Part shown: in pieces, positions 8,637-15,948 of the stretch
Layout of the letters: each line of letters opens with the position of its first letter
Position numbering within the stretch: the first letter of the stretch is position 1
From: Chloroflexota bacterium
Lineage (GTDB): Bacteria; Chloroflexota; Dehalococcoidia; UBA2979
DNA length: 34,696 nt
Direction: 5' to 3'
NCBI GenBank assembly: GCA_016875635.1
Contig: VGPD01000025.1
Location: forward strand, 1 to 34,696
Made by a program: the position numbers and the translations under genes
Notes under the pieces: generated by a model
The model's database searches: none
What the model saw: only the letters and a program-made list of their open reading frames with translations
Told to the model about the DNA's origin: nothing

Positions 8637-9815
8637 GTGAGGCTTGCACAGCGCGTGGAGCAACTGCCCCCGTACCTGTTCGCCCGTATCTCCCAGTTGA
8701 TCGCGCAGAAGCGCGCGGAGGGCGTCGACGTCATCTCGCTCGGCATCGGCGACCCGGACATCCCGACGCCTGACTACCTGCTCGACGTCCTGCGCCAGGC
8801 GACCGCCGACCCGGCCAACCACCGCTACCCGGAGTCGGACGGGCTACCGCAGTTCCGGCAGGCGATCGCCCGCTGGTACCAGAAGCGCCACGGGGTCGTC
8901 CTCGACCCGGACAAGGAAGTCGTGCCGCTCATCGGCTCGAAGGAGGGCATCGCCCACCTGCCGTTGTGCCTGATCGACCCCGGCGACACCTCGCTGATCA
9001 CGGATCCCGGCTACCCGGTCTACGAGGTGGCCACGATGTTCGCGGGCGGCGTCACGGTGAAAGTGCCGCTGCGCGAGGAGGACGGCTGGCTGCCCCGCCT
9101 CGACGAGATCCCGGCGGAGACCGCACGTGCCGCGAAGGTGATCTGGCTGAACTACCCGAACAACCCGACGGGGGCCATTGCCGACCGGGGGTTCTACGAG
9201 CGCGCCGTCGCCTGGGCGAAGCAGTACGACGTGGTCATCGCCCACGACCTCGCCTACGCGGACGTGGCGTATGACGGCTATGTGCCGATGAGCATCCTGG
9301 AGGTCGAGGGCGCGAAGGATGTGGCGATCGAGTTCAACTCGCTCTCCAAGTCCTTCAACATGACGGGATGGCGTCTGGGCATGGCGGTTGGAAACGCGAC
9401 GCTGGTGAACGCACTCACCCGTGTGAAGACGAACATGGACTCCGGCATCCCGCAGGCGATCCAGCAGATGGCGATCGCCGCGCTTGATGACCCACGGGAC
9501 ACGATTGATCTACATAACGATATTTACTCGAAACGGCGTGACCGGGCGATCACCGTCCTGCGACAGCTCGGCCTCCGCGTCGAGCCGCCAAAGGCGTCCC
9601 TCTACATCTGGGCCCGACTGCCTGAGGGTGAACGTTCCTCCGGCGAGTTCGCCGCACGGCTCATCGATGCCACGGGCGTCGTCGTGACGCCAGGCGCGTC
9701 GTACGGGACGGCGGGGGAGGGGTACATTCGCATCTCTCTCACGACGCCGGACGACCGGCTGGACGAGGCATTGCGGCGGCTGGCGGTGTTCGCGCAGGGG
9801 CAGCCCGCCCGGTAG
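8637..9815 (+). CDS. dapL: LL-diaminopimelate aminotransferase (class I/II PLP aminotransferase)
   Basis: Makes LL-diaminopimelate from tetrahydrodipicolinate and glutamate in one step, bypassing the acylated intermediates. 392 residues from the GTG at 8637; GAGAGAGG (8621-8628) lies 8 nt upstream and the resulting MRLAQRVEQLPPYLFARI matches the DapL start. A TTG at 8616 preceded by AGAGG is an alternative that adds seven residues. PLP Schiff-base Lys is K238 in SLSKSFNMTGWR; other class I features are SLGIGDPD, NYPNNPTGA, HDLAYAD and a C-terminal YIRISLTTPD. The generic family also contains other aminotransferases, but the DapL-like N-terminus and the dapF neighbour support the assignment. 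Confidence 0.9.
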   Translation: MRLAQRVEQLPPYLFARISQLIAQKRAEGVDVISLGIGDPDIPTPDYLLDVLRQATADPANHRYPESDGLPQFRQAIARWYQKRHGVVLDPDKEVVPLIGSKEGIAHLPLCLIDPGDTSLITDPGYPVYEVATMFAGGVTVKVPLREEDGWLPRLDEIPAETARAAKVIWLNYPNNPTGAIADRGFYERAVAWAKQYDVVIAHDLAYADVAYDGYVPMSILEVEGAKDVAIEFNSLSKSFNMTGWRLGMAVGNATLVNALTRVKTNMDSGIPQAIQQMAIAALDDPRDTIDLHNDIYSKRRDRAITVLRQLGLRVEPPKASLYIWARLPEGERSSGEFAARLIDATGVVVTPGASYGTAGEGYIRISLTTPDDRLDEALRRLAVFAQGQPAR

Positions 9816-9833
9816 GCACGCGCCTCCGGGGGC

Positions 9834-9860
9834 TACACTGGATTTAGCACGCATCAGGAG
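9834..9860 (+). promoter_or_regulatory. -10 box and ribosome site in the hflX leader
   Basis: -10-like TACACT (9834-9839) is followed by a strong Shine-Dalgarno AGGAG (9856-9860). No ATG, GTG or TTG follows at a usable distance; the only in-frame candidate 7 nt after AGGAG is ATT at 9868. No convincing -35 was found. Confidence 0.4.
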
Positions 9861-9957
9861 CAGACGTATTCCTCGACGCCGCCCTCACCTCGACACTGCC
9901 TCCAATGGGGCCTCCCGCCACTCGCTCGCACCCGACGACCACACGTCCGACGACTCG

Positions 9958-11220
9958 GTGGAGTTCATCGACGTCGAGTTTGAGCCTGCCCCACCGGCAC
10001 GCCGAGCGCCGCGCCTCGCCCACACGACCGCGCCGCGAGAGGAGTGCGCCTACCTCGTCGGCCTGGAATCAGGACGGCGGACAGACGGCTTCAGCGCAAT
10101 GGAGTCGATACGCGAACTCGGGCAACTGGTGAACACGGCTGGCGGGCGGGTCGTCGGGGCCACACTCCAGCGGCGTCCGCATCCCGATCCTGCGCAATAC
10201 GTCGGCGCGGGCAAACTCGAGGAGATCGTCGGGCTGCGCGAGGAGCTCTGCTACACCATGGTGGTCTTCGACGACCCGCTGTCGCCGTCCCAGCAGTTGA
10301 ACCTGGAGCAGGCGCTCGGGGCGAAGGTGCTGGACCGCTCCGCGCTGATCCTCGACATCTTCGCCTCGCGTGCCCGCACGCGAGAGGCGTCGCTGCAGGT
10401 GGAACTGGCACAGCACGAGTACCTGCTGCCGCGGCTGCGCGGCCAGTGGCAACACCTCGAACGCATGGAGGGCGCGATCGGCTCGCGCGGCCCAGGCGAG
10501 ACGCAGTTGGAGACGGACCGTCGCCTGATCGACCAGCGGATCACGCGGCTGAAGAAGCAGATCCAGCAGGTGCGCCAGCAACGTGAGCTCCAGCGCAGCC
10601 GCCGCCGCGCGACCGGCATTCCCGTCGTCGCGCTCGTCGGCTATACCAACGCGGGCAAATCCTCGCTGATGCGTGCGATCGCGGGCGCAGACGTACTGGC
10701 GATGGATGCCGTATTCGCCACGCTCGACCCGGTGACGAGGCGCGTCGGGTCGCAGAGCGGGGAGTGGTTCCTGCTCACCGATACGGTGGGATTCATGCAG
10801 AAACTCCCCACGCAGCTGATCTCCGCCTTCCGCGCGACCCTGGAGGAACTCGACACAGCCGACCTGCTGCTGCACGTCGTGGACGGCACGGCGAAGACGA
10901 TCGCCGCACAGATGGCGACCGTCCTGCACACGGTGGAGGAACTCGGCCTGGCGGGGACCCCGCTGCTCACCGTGGTGAACAAGGCTGACGGGCTTACGCT
11001 GGCCAACGGGAATCCCGTCACCACCGAGGCCGCCCTCGAGACGCTTGCGACGGAACACACGTTGCCGATCAAGGGCGAAATGATCTTCACGAGCGCCACC
11101 ATCGGCCTGGGCATCCAGGCGCTCCGCCAGCGTTTGCTCTGGGAGTTCTACGGCGAATCTGGCGTTACCCCACGCTATACAGAGCCGGCGCTCGCGGAAG
11201 CGGGTTCCGAGGCCGTCTAG
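9958..11220 (+). CDS. hflX: GTPase HflX (ribosome-associated, heat-shock family)
   Basis: Ribosome-splitting GTPase that rescues stalled or heat-damaged ribosomes. 420 residues from the GTG at 9958. N-terminal HflX domain about 35-190 (AYLVGLES, PDPAQYVGAGKLEEI, DRSALILDIFASRARTREA, GSRGPGETQLETDRR), a coiled linker rich in Q and R, then the G domain: G1 ALVGYTNAGKSSL, G2 FATLDPVTRR, G3 DTVGF and G4 NKAD. The start is uncertain: the frame is open upstream through an AGGAG site with only an ATT 7 nt behind it (9868), which would add 30 residues; the GTG has no good ribosome site but already includes the whole conserved domain. The stop TAG shares the palindrome CTAG with the stop of the convergent methyltransferase gene. 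Confidence 0.94.
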   Translation: MEFIDVEFEPAPPARRAPRLAHTTAPREECAYLVGLESGRRTDGFSAMESIRELGQLVNTAGGRVVGATLQRRPHPDPAQYVGAGKLEEIVGLREELCYTMVVFDDPLSPSQQLNLEQALGAKVLDRSALILDIFASRARTREASLQVELAQHEYLLPRLRGQWQHLERMEGAIGSRGPGETQLETDRRLIDQRITRLKKQIQQVRQQRELQRSRRRATGIPVVALVGYTNAGKSSLMRAIAGADVLAMDAVFATLDPVTRRVGSQSGEWFLLTDTVGFMQKLPTQLISAFRATLEELDTADLLLHVVDGTAKTIAAQMATVLHTVEELGLAGTPLLTVVNKADGLTLANGNPVTTEAALETLATEHTLPIKGEMIFTSATIGLGIQALRQRLLWEFYGESGVTPRYTEPALAEAGSEAV

Positions 11221-12401
11221 CCCTCGTCCCGTTCGCGCGCGCAGACCAGCGCCGTGTGTGTGCCTCCCACACGCGTCAGCGCCACGGTCAGCACCGGACC
11301 GTCCCCGGACAGCGTGGCGTTCAGACGCCGCTCAAGGGCGTTCGTGTCCACAGGGGAGGCGCGTCGCATCACCTCGACCCGCGATGCGCCCAGGGAATGC
11401 AGGAGGTCACGCAGCCGTCGCTCGGCGAACGGGACCGCCTCGATCATGCGAAACCGCCGTGCGAAGGGTGACGTAACAGCCGTGTCCCCGGACAGGTACG
11501 CCGTCCGCTCGTCCAGCCGCCACGCCTCGAGACCAGGTGCGACGAGGTCGACGAGCGATGCGCGCCCGACCGACACGTCCAGGTCGAAGAGGTACCGTCC
11601 GGCCGCTCCAAGCGGGGTCGCTCCCGTGTCCGGCTCACCCGCCACGGAGGCTCCCTGGGGCAGCACGGTCGCCCGCCGCGGTGCGCTGACCGCCTCACCG
11701 AACCACAGCACAGCCTCAACCAGCCCACCCCGATGCGAGATGAACTCCACCTCGCACCCCTCGGGTGCGTGCAAGAGGTCGAGTCCCGGCGCGGCCTTGA
11801 TGCCGCCGCGCGCGACAGCCGAGGCCATTCGCACCGCCTCGGAGAGTGGGGGCGACCACGCCTGCGGGTCGAGGGTGCGGCCCGATCCGTCCCGCCGTGC
11901 GGGGTCGAGCCAGACGGCGTCGATCTCCGCTGGCAACGGGTCGCCCACGTCCCCTTCGCACACGTCGATGCGCTGGCTGAGGCCACGCACTTCAGCATTC
12001 GCATGCGCCATCGCCACCCGGCCCGGGTTGCGGTCGACGGCGAGTACCGGTGCGACCTCGGCGAGGGCGAGCGCGTCCCCACCGGCGCCACATCCCAGGT
12101 CGGCGATCCGCCGTGCCCCCGCGAACCGACGCGCCGTCCAGCGGGCCACCACCTCGGCGGTCGCCTGCTCGGCAGCCTCCCGGTCGAGGAAGAGGCGACC
12201 GGCGTCTGTGAATTTGGCGGCGGCTGAGAGCCGTCCCGCGACGAGTGCGAGCGCCGCACGGGAGTGCCGAGCGCCATACTCAACCCTGAGCCGGTCGGCG
12301 ACGGTATGCGCCGCGGTGCCCGCGTCAATGCCTGCCTTCGCCTGCTCGACGGCGTGCATGCCTTCCGGCGTCAGCAGCAAGGCGACCTCTTCGGCATCCA
12401 T
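11217..12401 (-). CDS. Class I SAM-dependent methyltransferase with C-terminal THUMP-like domain
   Basis: 394 residues. A helical N-terminal region (about 1-95) precedes a Rossmann methyltransferase core: motif I IADLGCGAGGDALALAE near residue 100, an acidic VLAVDRNPGR motif, CEGDVGDPLP and the motif IV-like DAVWLDPARRDG. The C-terminal part (about 310-390, from SPFARRFRMIEAVPFAERRLR) resembles the THUMP-like ferredoxin fold found on such proteins. The DPARR form instead of DPPY suggests a nucleic acid base methyltransferase of unknown target, likely RNA. The upstream gene on the same strand ends 9 bases before its start, so the two form an operon. Its stop overlaps the hflX stop by 3 bases. 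Confidence 0.8.
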   Translation of the reverse strand: MDAEEVALLLTPEGMHAVEQAKAGIDAGTAAHTVADRLRVEYGARHSRAALALVAGRLSAAAKFTDAGRLFLDREAAEQATAEVVARWTARRFAGARRIADLGCGAGGDALALAEVAPVLAVDRNPGRVAMAHANAEVRGLSQRIDVCEGDVGDPLPAEIDAVWLDPARRDGSGRTLDPQAWSPPLSEAVRMASAVARGGIKAAPGLDLLHAPEGCEVEFISHRGGLVEAVLWFGEAVSAPRRATVLPQGASVAGEPDTGATPLGAAGRYLFDLDVSVGRASLVDLVAPGLEAWRLDERTAYLSGDTAVTSPFARRFRMIEAVPFAERRLRDLLHSLGASRVEVMRRASPVDTNALERRLNATLSGDGPVLTVALTRVGGTHTALVCARERDEG

Positions 12402-12410
12402 GGGACGAGG

Positions 12411-13226
12411 CTAACGGGGAGCGCGGAGGGCGTACGCCTCGGGGTCGCGCCACCACGGGCGGCTCCGCCAACGCTCGCCGACGACATCGCGTACCTCAGC
12501 CAGCGCCTGCTCACGGCTCGCGACCACGCGACGCCCGGCGGCACCGTCGCCTGCCACCGCTGCGCCGAGGTCGTCCAGCCAGACGCCGAGGCGCTTCCCG
12601 ATGCGGGTTTCCCGAGCGGCCCGCATCAGCAGTTCCGCCGGCGGGTAGGCGCCTTCCTCCAGCGAAACGGCAAGCCGTGCGATGGCCGCCGCAACCTCGC
12701 CCGCGACGGGAAGCGCAGCGCGCGGATGCGCCTCGATCGCGTCCAATGAGGCAGCTGCGGCGTGCAGGTCCAGCCAGAGCGCGCGGACGATCCGCTCCAG
12801 GGCATCCTCCGGCAGCATGTTGGCACGCACGTTGAACTCGTCCAGCCGGTGGAGACGGTCGGCGATCGCCTCCGCATGGCGAACACGCCAGCGCGCCTCC
12901 ACGGACGCGCGTGTCGTGCCCTGGAGCAATCGGTGGAGCGATGCGTCCGACATCACGATGAGCGAGCCCGGCGTCTGGGAACGGCGCTCAATCAGGACCT
13001 CGTCACGAGCGAGCGCCGCGTACTCGTTCGGAAGCGAGCGCGCGGCGGGGATATCGATCGTGAGCCAGAGCGTGATGGCGCGCGCGTCATCGTCGTACCC
13101 GGCAGCCGGGGAGACGATGAGCAGCGTGACACGGTCGGGGACGTCCGCCCATTGCGGCGCGTCGAGGAGGGCGCGGCCCCACTCGCGCGCCTGCTCACGC
13201 AGCGCGGACGTGGGGCCCGTCACCAC
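12411..13226 (-). CDS. Unknown protein, possibly degenerate nucleotidyltransferase fold
   Basis: 271 residues, GTG start (GTGGTG; either codon is possible). I cannot assign a function. The segment LLIVSPAAGYDDDARAIT followed by LWLTID (about 34-58) lines up with the GSxAxGxxDxxSDxDLxL signature of Pol-beta-type nucleotidyltransferases (DUF4037-like), but the GS pair is SP and the metal-binding DxD is missing. The rest is largely helical and rich in Ala, Arg and Leu (LHRLDEFNVRANMLPEDALE), ending with WWRDPEAYALRAPR, in keeping with the helical C-terminal half of such proteins. If this reading is right it is a pseudoenzyme. Its start overlaps the stop of the upstream 73-residue gene by one base (TAGTG), indicating translational coupling. 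Confidence 0.7.
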   Translation of the reverse strand: MVTGPTSALREQAREWGRALLDAPQWADVPDRVTLLIVSPAAGYDDDARAITLWLTIDIPAARSLPNEYAALARDEVLIERRSQTPGSLIVMSDASLHRLLQGTTRASVEARWRVRHAEAIADRLHRLDEFNVRANMLPEDALERIVRALWLDLHAAAASLDAIEAHPRAALPVAGEVAAAIARLAVSLEEGAYPPAELLMRAARETRIGKRLGVWLDDLGAAVAGDGAAGRRVVASREQALAEVRDVVGERWRSRPWWRDPEAYALRAPR

Positions 13227-13447
13227 TAGTCGGCGATCTGGCCAACGGCGACCAGGGCCGCCTTCACCTCGTCAGCGTTCTTGTACATCACGCCCTCGCG
13301 GAGAGCGTCGAAACCATCGATGACGTCGTCCGAGATCTCGTTCGCGTTGCAGATGTCCAGGAAGTCGGACCGTGTCGGAGTCGCCTGCGGCGCGACCCGG
13401 AAAATGTGCTCAACAACCTCGGCGTAGGCTTCCCACTTCGCGGCCAT
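13226..13447 (-). CDS. Small unknown protein, 73 aa
   Basis: Start ATG at 13447 with GGGAG about 7 nt upstream (TGGGAGCACGCC before the ATG). The protein is acidic and probably helical, with no membrane segment; the middle (DFLDICNANEISDDVIDGFDALREGVMYKN, read as two parts at about 28-57) is hydrophilic with one Cys. No family is recognised. The stop TAG and the GTG of the next gene share one base, so it is the first gene of a three-gene unit with the nucleotidyltransferase-like protein and the methyltransferase. A -10-like CATACT lies at 13481-13486 on the minus strand. Confidence 0.65.
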   Translation of the reverse strand: MAAKWEAYAEVVEHIFRVAPQATPTRSDFLDICNANEISDDVIDGFDALREGVMYKNADEVKAALVAVGQIAD

Positions 13448-13543
13448 GGCGTGCTCCCATCAAATCAGGCGGTCTTCGAGTATGCGCGATGGCGCGGGCG
13501 TCACCGTATCAGCGCGGCCGGTTGCGGGCTAGCCGACTGGTGA

Positions 13544-13561
13544 ACGGGATCCCGTACGGGA
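13544..13561. promoter_or_regulatory. Overlapping palindromes, alternating copies of ACGGGA
   Basis: The 18 bases read ACGGGA, TCCCGT, ACGGGA: three alternating-orientation copies of one hexamer, giving two overlapping perfect 12-bp palindromes (13544-13555 and 13550-13561). It lies between the 80-residue gene (stop at 13574) and the promoter region of the 73-residue gene on the same strand, so it could be an operator or a compact terminator. Confidence 0.4.
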
Positions 13562-13573
13562 GAGCGACCGGGC

Positions 13574-13816
13574 CTAGTCCGAGTGGTCCACGATGGTCTG
13601 GCGGGTGTGCGTCACGCGCTCCACCTCCACCTGGCCACCCTCGAGCCCCTCGCGGACCCGTTCCAGGAGCGCCGCCGCACCGCCATAGGCGACGAACCAC
13701 TCGAGGGCCTGCACCGCCGCGAAGAGCGGGGCGCGTTCGTCTCTCCGATGACGCAGATACCCCCAGGCGAGCCCAGCAGCAGCGGCGGCGAGAGCGAAGC
13801 GGATGGGCTGCTTCAC
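13574..13816 (-). CDS. Small membrane-anchored unknown protein, 80 aa
   Basis: Start GTG at 13816, 6 bases after the stop of the upstream zinc-motif protein gene, so the two are co-transcribed. The N-terminus is a hydrophobic stretch (IRFALAAAAAGLAWGYL, about 5-21) followed by basic residues RHRRDER, consistent with a membrane anchor; a second apolar patch (LFAAVQALEWFVAYGGAAALL) follows and then an acidic, hydrophilic tail. Codon use and gene packing support a real gene, but no family is recognised. Confidence 0.55.
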   Translation of the reverse strand: MKQPIRFALAAAAAGLAWGYLRHRRDERAPLFAAVQALEWFVAYGGAAALLERVREGLEGGQVEVERVTHTRQTIVDHSD

Positions 13817-13822
13817 GCCGCG

Positions 13823-14368
13823 CTACTCGCCCAGCAACGTGTCATAGCCGAGTGCCCGGATCTCCTCGACATACTCCGAGCGCCAGCCGGGGCTGGGGAT
13901 GCGGCGGTTCCGGTCACGGAACTCGCGGTGGTACCGGAGGTACTCCTCCTCCAGCCGCTGTCGCCACTGGGTCTCCTCCTTGAAGACGTCCTGGTCGACC
14001 TCTTCCAGGTTGGAGTCCAGTTCGTCTGCCGTCAGTTCGTAGTCGTCGCGCCAGTACTCGGCGAGGTAGTCCAGGGACTCCTCGAGGTCACGCCGGCAAT
14101 CGAGCATGTAGGTTTCGAGCGCCTGGACGGCGTCCATCGGCTGGCCTGGGAGCCCCTCCAGCCGCGCGCACGGCTCGCAGAGGGTGATCAGCTTGCGTGC
14201 ATCGCACTCGTCGCCACGCGGACAGTTCCGGTGACGCGGTGCGAACGCGTTCAGGCTGGGCTTCCGTGAGTAGCCCACGATCAGCGCTTCCTGCGGCTTC
14301 GTGCAGCGAGGGCACGTGAGCACATCGTGCAGGATCTTGTTGATCGTCTCTTCCCAGTCGATCTGCAT
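13823..14368 (-). CDS. Unknown protein with cysteine-pair (zinc-binding) N-terminus, 181 aa
   Basis: Start ATG at 14368 with a G-rich stretch upstream. Residues about 19-68 carry CPRC, CPRGDEC and CEPC, an arrangement that suggests one or two structural zinc sites. The remainder is highly charged and acidic (YLAEYWRDDYELTADELDSN, then EEYLRYHREFRDRNRR), probably helical or coiled. No enzyme motif is visible and I do not recognise the family. The downstream 80-residue gene begins 6 bases after its stop. A -10-like TACGAT (14397-14402, minus) sits about 28 nt upstream of the start, inside the loop of the hairpin at 14376-14412. Confidence 0.65.
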   Translation of the reverse strand: MQIDWEETINKILHDVLTCPRCTKPQEALIVGYSRKPSLNAFAPRHRNCPRGDECDARKLITLCEPCARLEGLPGQPMDAVQALETYMLDCRRDLEESLDYLAEYWRDDYELTADELDSNLEEVDQDVFKEETQWRQRLEEEYLRYHREFRDRNRRIPSPGWRSEYVEEIRALGYDTLLGE

Positions 14369-14375
14369 GCGGCAA

Positions 14376-14412
14376 GCCCCCCGGGAATGTCTGTCGATCG
14401 TAGCCGGGGGGC
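14376..14412 (-). terminator. Hairpin after the QueD-like gene
   Basis: Perfect 9-bp inverted repeat GCCCCCCGG (14376-14384) / CCGGGGGGC (14404-14412), 19-nt loop. It begins 32 bases after the stop of the QueD-like gene on the minus strand. It is very GC-rich but has no T-run, and it is also just upstream of the next start codon, so it might instead affect that gene's translation. Confidence 0.5.
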
Positions 14413-14444
14413 GTGGGGTGTCAACGCACCCGGGGCAGGGCGGG

Positions 14445-14933
14445 TTACGCGAGGTCCCGGGCGTACCCGCCGGCCTGGCCGGGCATCTCCTCCACCTCCA
14501 CCGCGATCCGGGCGATGTTTCCGTGTCCCCCGGCCGTCAGACGCTCGGCGACACGCTCCGCGATGTATTCCGCCAGCAGTTCTGCCGTGGTGTTCTCGAT
14601 CGGAAGCGCCCGGACGTCCGTCGCGGGGAACCGGTACGTCCGCCCGCGGAAGCTGACGATCCACGCCTCGCCATCGCGGGCAACGTCGAGCAACGGAGAT
14701 CGTTCCTGGAGCAGGAAATGATGGTCCAGGAAGTCGCACACCTCGCGCACATACGTTTTCAGGGCGGCGAAATCGATCACCCATCGGTCAGCAGTCAGCG
14801 TCCCGTCCACACGACAGCGGACCAGGTAGTTGTGTCCGTGGAGCGGCTCCAGCTCGTTGCCGAGCGTTGCCATGTGTGCCGCCGCGAACTTGAGGCGGAG
14901 CCGATCCACGCTGACGTGACGCTCGACGTTCAT
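14445..14933 (-). CDS. 6-pyruvoyl-tetrahydropterin synthase / QueD-like protein without the usual catalytic Cys
   Basis: 162 residues. The T-fold signature is clear: zinc-binding His residues at H20 (FAAAH) and H32/H34 (LHGHNY), VIDFAALK near 52-59, LDHHFLL near 69-75, ENTTAELLAEY near 113-123 and VEVEEMPG near the end. In QueD (6-carboxytetrahydropterin synthase, queuosine pathway) and PTPS the active-site Cys lies four residues before HGH; here that position is Leu (text NELEPLHGH). The middle also carries an extra strand segment IVSFRGRTYRFPATDV. So the fold is certain but the reaction is not: it may be a PTPS-type variant in folate or other pterin metabolism. No queC or queE is nearby. 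GAGG lies about 7 nt upstream of the ATG. Confidence 0.8.
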   Translation of the reverse strand: MNVERHVSVDRLRLKFAAAHMATLGNELEPLHGHNYLVRCRVDGTLTADRWVIDFAALKTYVREVCDFLDHHFLLQERSPLLDVARDGEAWIVSFRGRTYRFPATDVRALPIENTTAELLAEYIAERVAERLTAGGHGNIARIAVEVEEMPGQAGGYARDLA

Positions 14934-14973
14934 GCGTTGGCCTCGCGGGAACTCCGTTGTGTGATTTGCGACA

Positions 14974-15000
14974 GGAAGGGCGGCCAGTGGCCGCCCTTCC
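14974..15000 (-). terminator. Intrinsic-type terminator hairpin after korB
   Basis: Perfect 12-bp inverted repeat: GGAAGGGCGGCC (14974-14985) and GGCCGCCCTTCC (14989-15000) with a 3-nt loop, 22 bases after the korB stop on the minus strand. No clear T-run follows. It separates korAB from the QueD-like gene. Confidence 0.65.
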
Positions 15001-15022
15001 CGGTGCTCGCTGGCTGAGGGCG

Positions 15023-15898
15023 CTAGATCACCATCTCGCGGAGCAGGGCGTCCACGGACTTCTGCTCCACCTTCGTCCGCACCTTCGCGTCGCGCAGGCG
15101 AGCGTCCGCGGGCACGCTCTCGCCCTCGCGTCGGTAAACCAGGCCGATGGGGATGCGCGGGCCCTTCACCAGGTCCATCGCGGCATGCACGCTGGTCACG
15201 TCATGCGTGTCCGGGATCGGGAAGGCGAGGGGTTCGATCCCCTTCTTCTCGTCACCCTTGAGGAGCGCGTAGGTGTCGTTGTAGGTGGTGCAGGGCGACT
15301 GGACATGGACGACCGAGAAGCCCGGGTAGTCCATCGCGTCCTTGATCGCTTCGCCCAGCGGCTTCACCCGGGACGACAGTTCCGAGACGACGTAGCCGAC
15401 GCCGAGGCCGAGGTAGGCCATCAGCGGGTTCAGCTTGTCGTCCAGCTTGCCGTACCGCGTCGTGCTCGTGACGACGTCGACGTTCGTAGTCGGGGAGGCC
15501 TGGCCCTTGGTCAGGCCGTAGATGCCGTTGTCCATCACGATGGTCGTGATGTTCATGTTGCGACGCGCCTGCGGACCGATGTGCTCCGCACCGATGGAGA
15601 GCATGTCGCCGTCGCCACCGACGGTGAGTACGTTCAGGTCAGGGCGGGGGCCCTTTACGCCGTAGGCGATGGGGAGGGCGCGGCCGTGGATGCCGTGCAG
15701 CGCGAACGGCTGGGGGCCTTCCTGCAGGTGGACGAGGTTCCCGGAGCAGCCGATCCCGGCGATGATCACGGTCTTCTCGATCGACTCCTGCTTCTCGACA
15801 GCGCGCTTCGCCAGCGCCTGTTCGATGGCGACCTTCACGCCGAAGTCACCACAGCCCGGGCACCACTTGAAGTCGTACAGCGGGTTTCGCTTGCTCAT
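15023..15898 (-). CDS. korB: 2-oxoacid:ferredoxin oxidoreductase, beta subunit
   Basis: Thiamine-diphosphate subunit of a 2-oxoacid (probably 2-oxoglutarate) ferredoxin oxidoreductase. 291 residues from the ATG at 15898, giving MSKRNPLYDFKWCPGCGDFG; an upstream in-frame GTG at 15943 is less likely because AGGGA precedes the ATG by about 8 nt and the family begins near YDFKWCPGCG. The Cys pair of CPGCG plus a later Cys (GIGCSGN) are cluster-ligand candidates; the thiamine diphosphate motif is VGGDGDMLSIG followed about 20 residues later by VMDNGIYGLTKGQ. Other conserved text: HGIHGRALPIAYGVK and SPCTTYN. Pairs with the alpha subunit gene 50 bases upstream. The 2-oxoglutarate specificity is by family resemblance. 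Confidence 0.9.
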   Translation of the reverse strand: MSKRNPLYDFKWCPGCGDFGVKVAIEQALAKRAVEKQESIEKTVIIAGIGCSGNLVHLQEGPQPFALHGIHGRALPIAYGVKGPRPDLNVLTVGGDGDMLSIGAEHIGPQARRNMNITTIVMDNGIYGLTKGQASPTTNVDVVTSTTRYGKLDDKLNPLMAYLGLGVGYVVSELSSRVKPLGEAIKDAMDYPGFSVVHVQSPCTTYNDTYALLKGDEKKGIEPLAFPIPDTHDVTSVHAAMDLVKGPRIPIGLVYRREGESVPADARLRDAKVRTKVEQKSVDALLREMVI

Positions 15899-15948
15899 CT
15901 TTGGTCCCTGACTTCCCGTGCCAGCCCCTGCCGGGGCGGGCACTCGAC

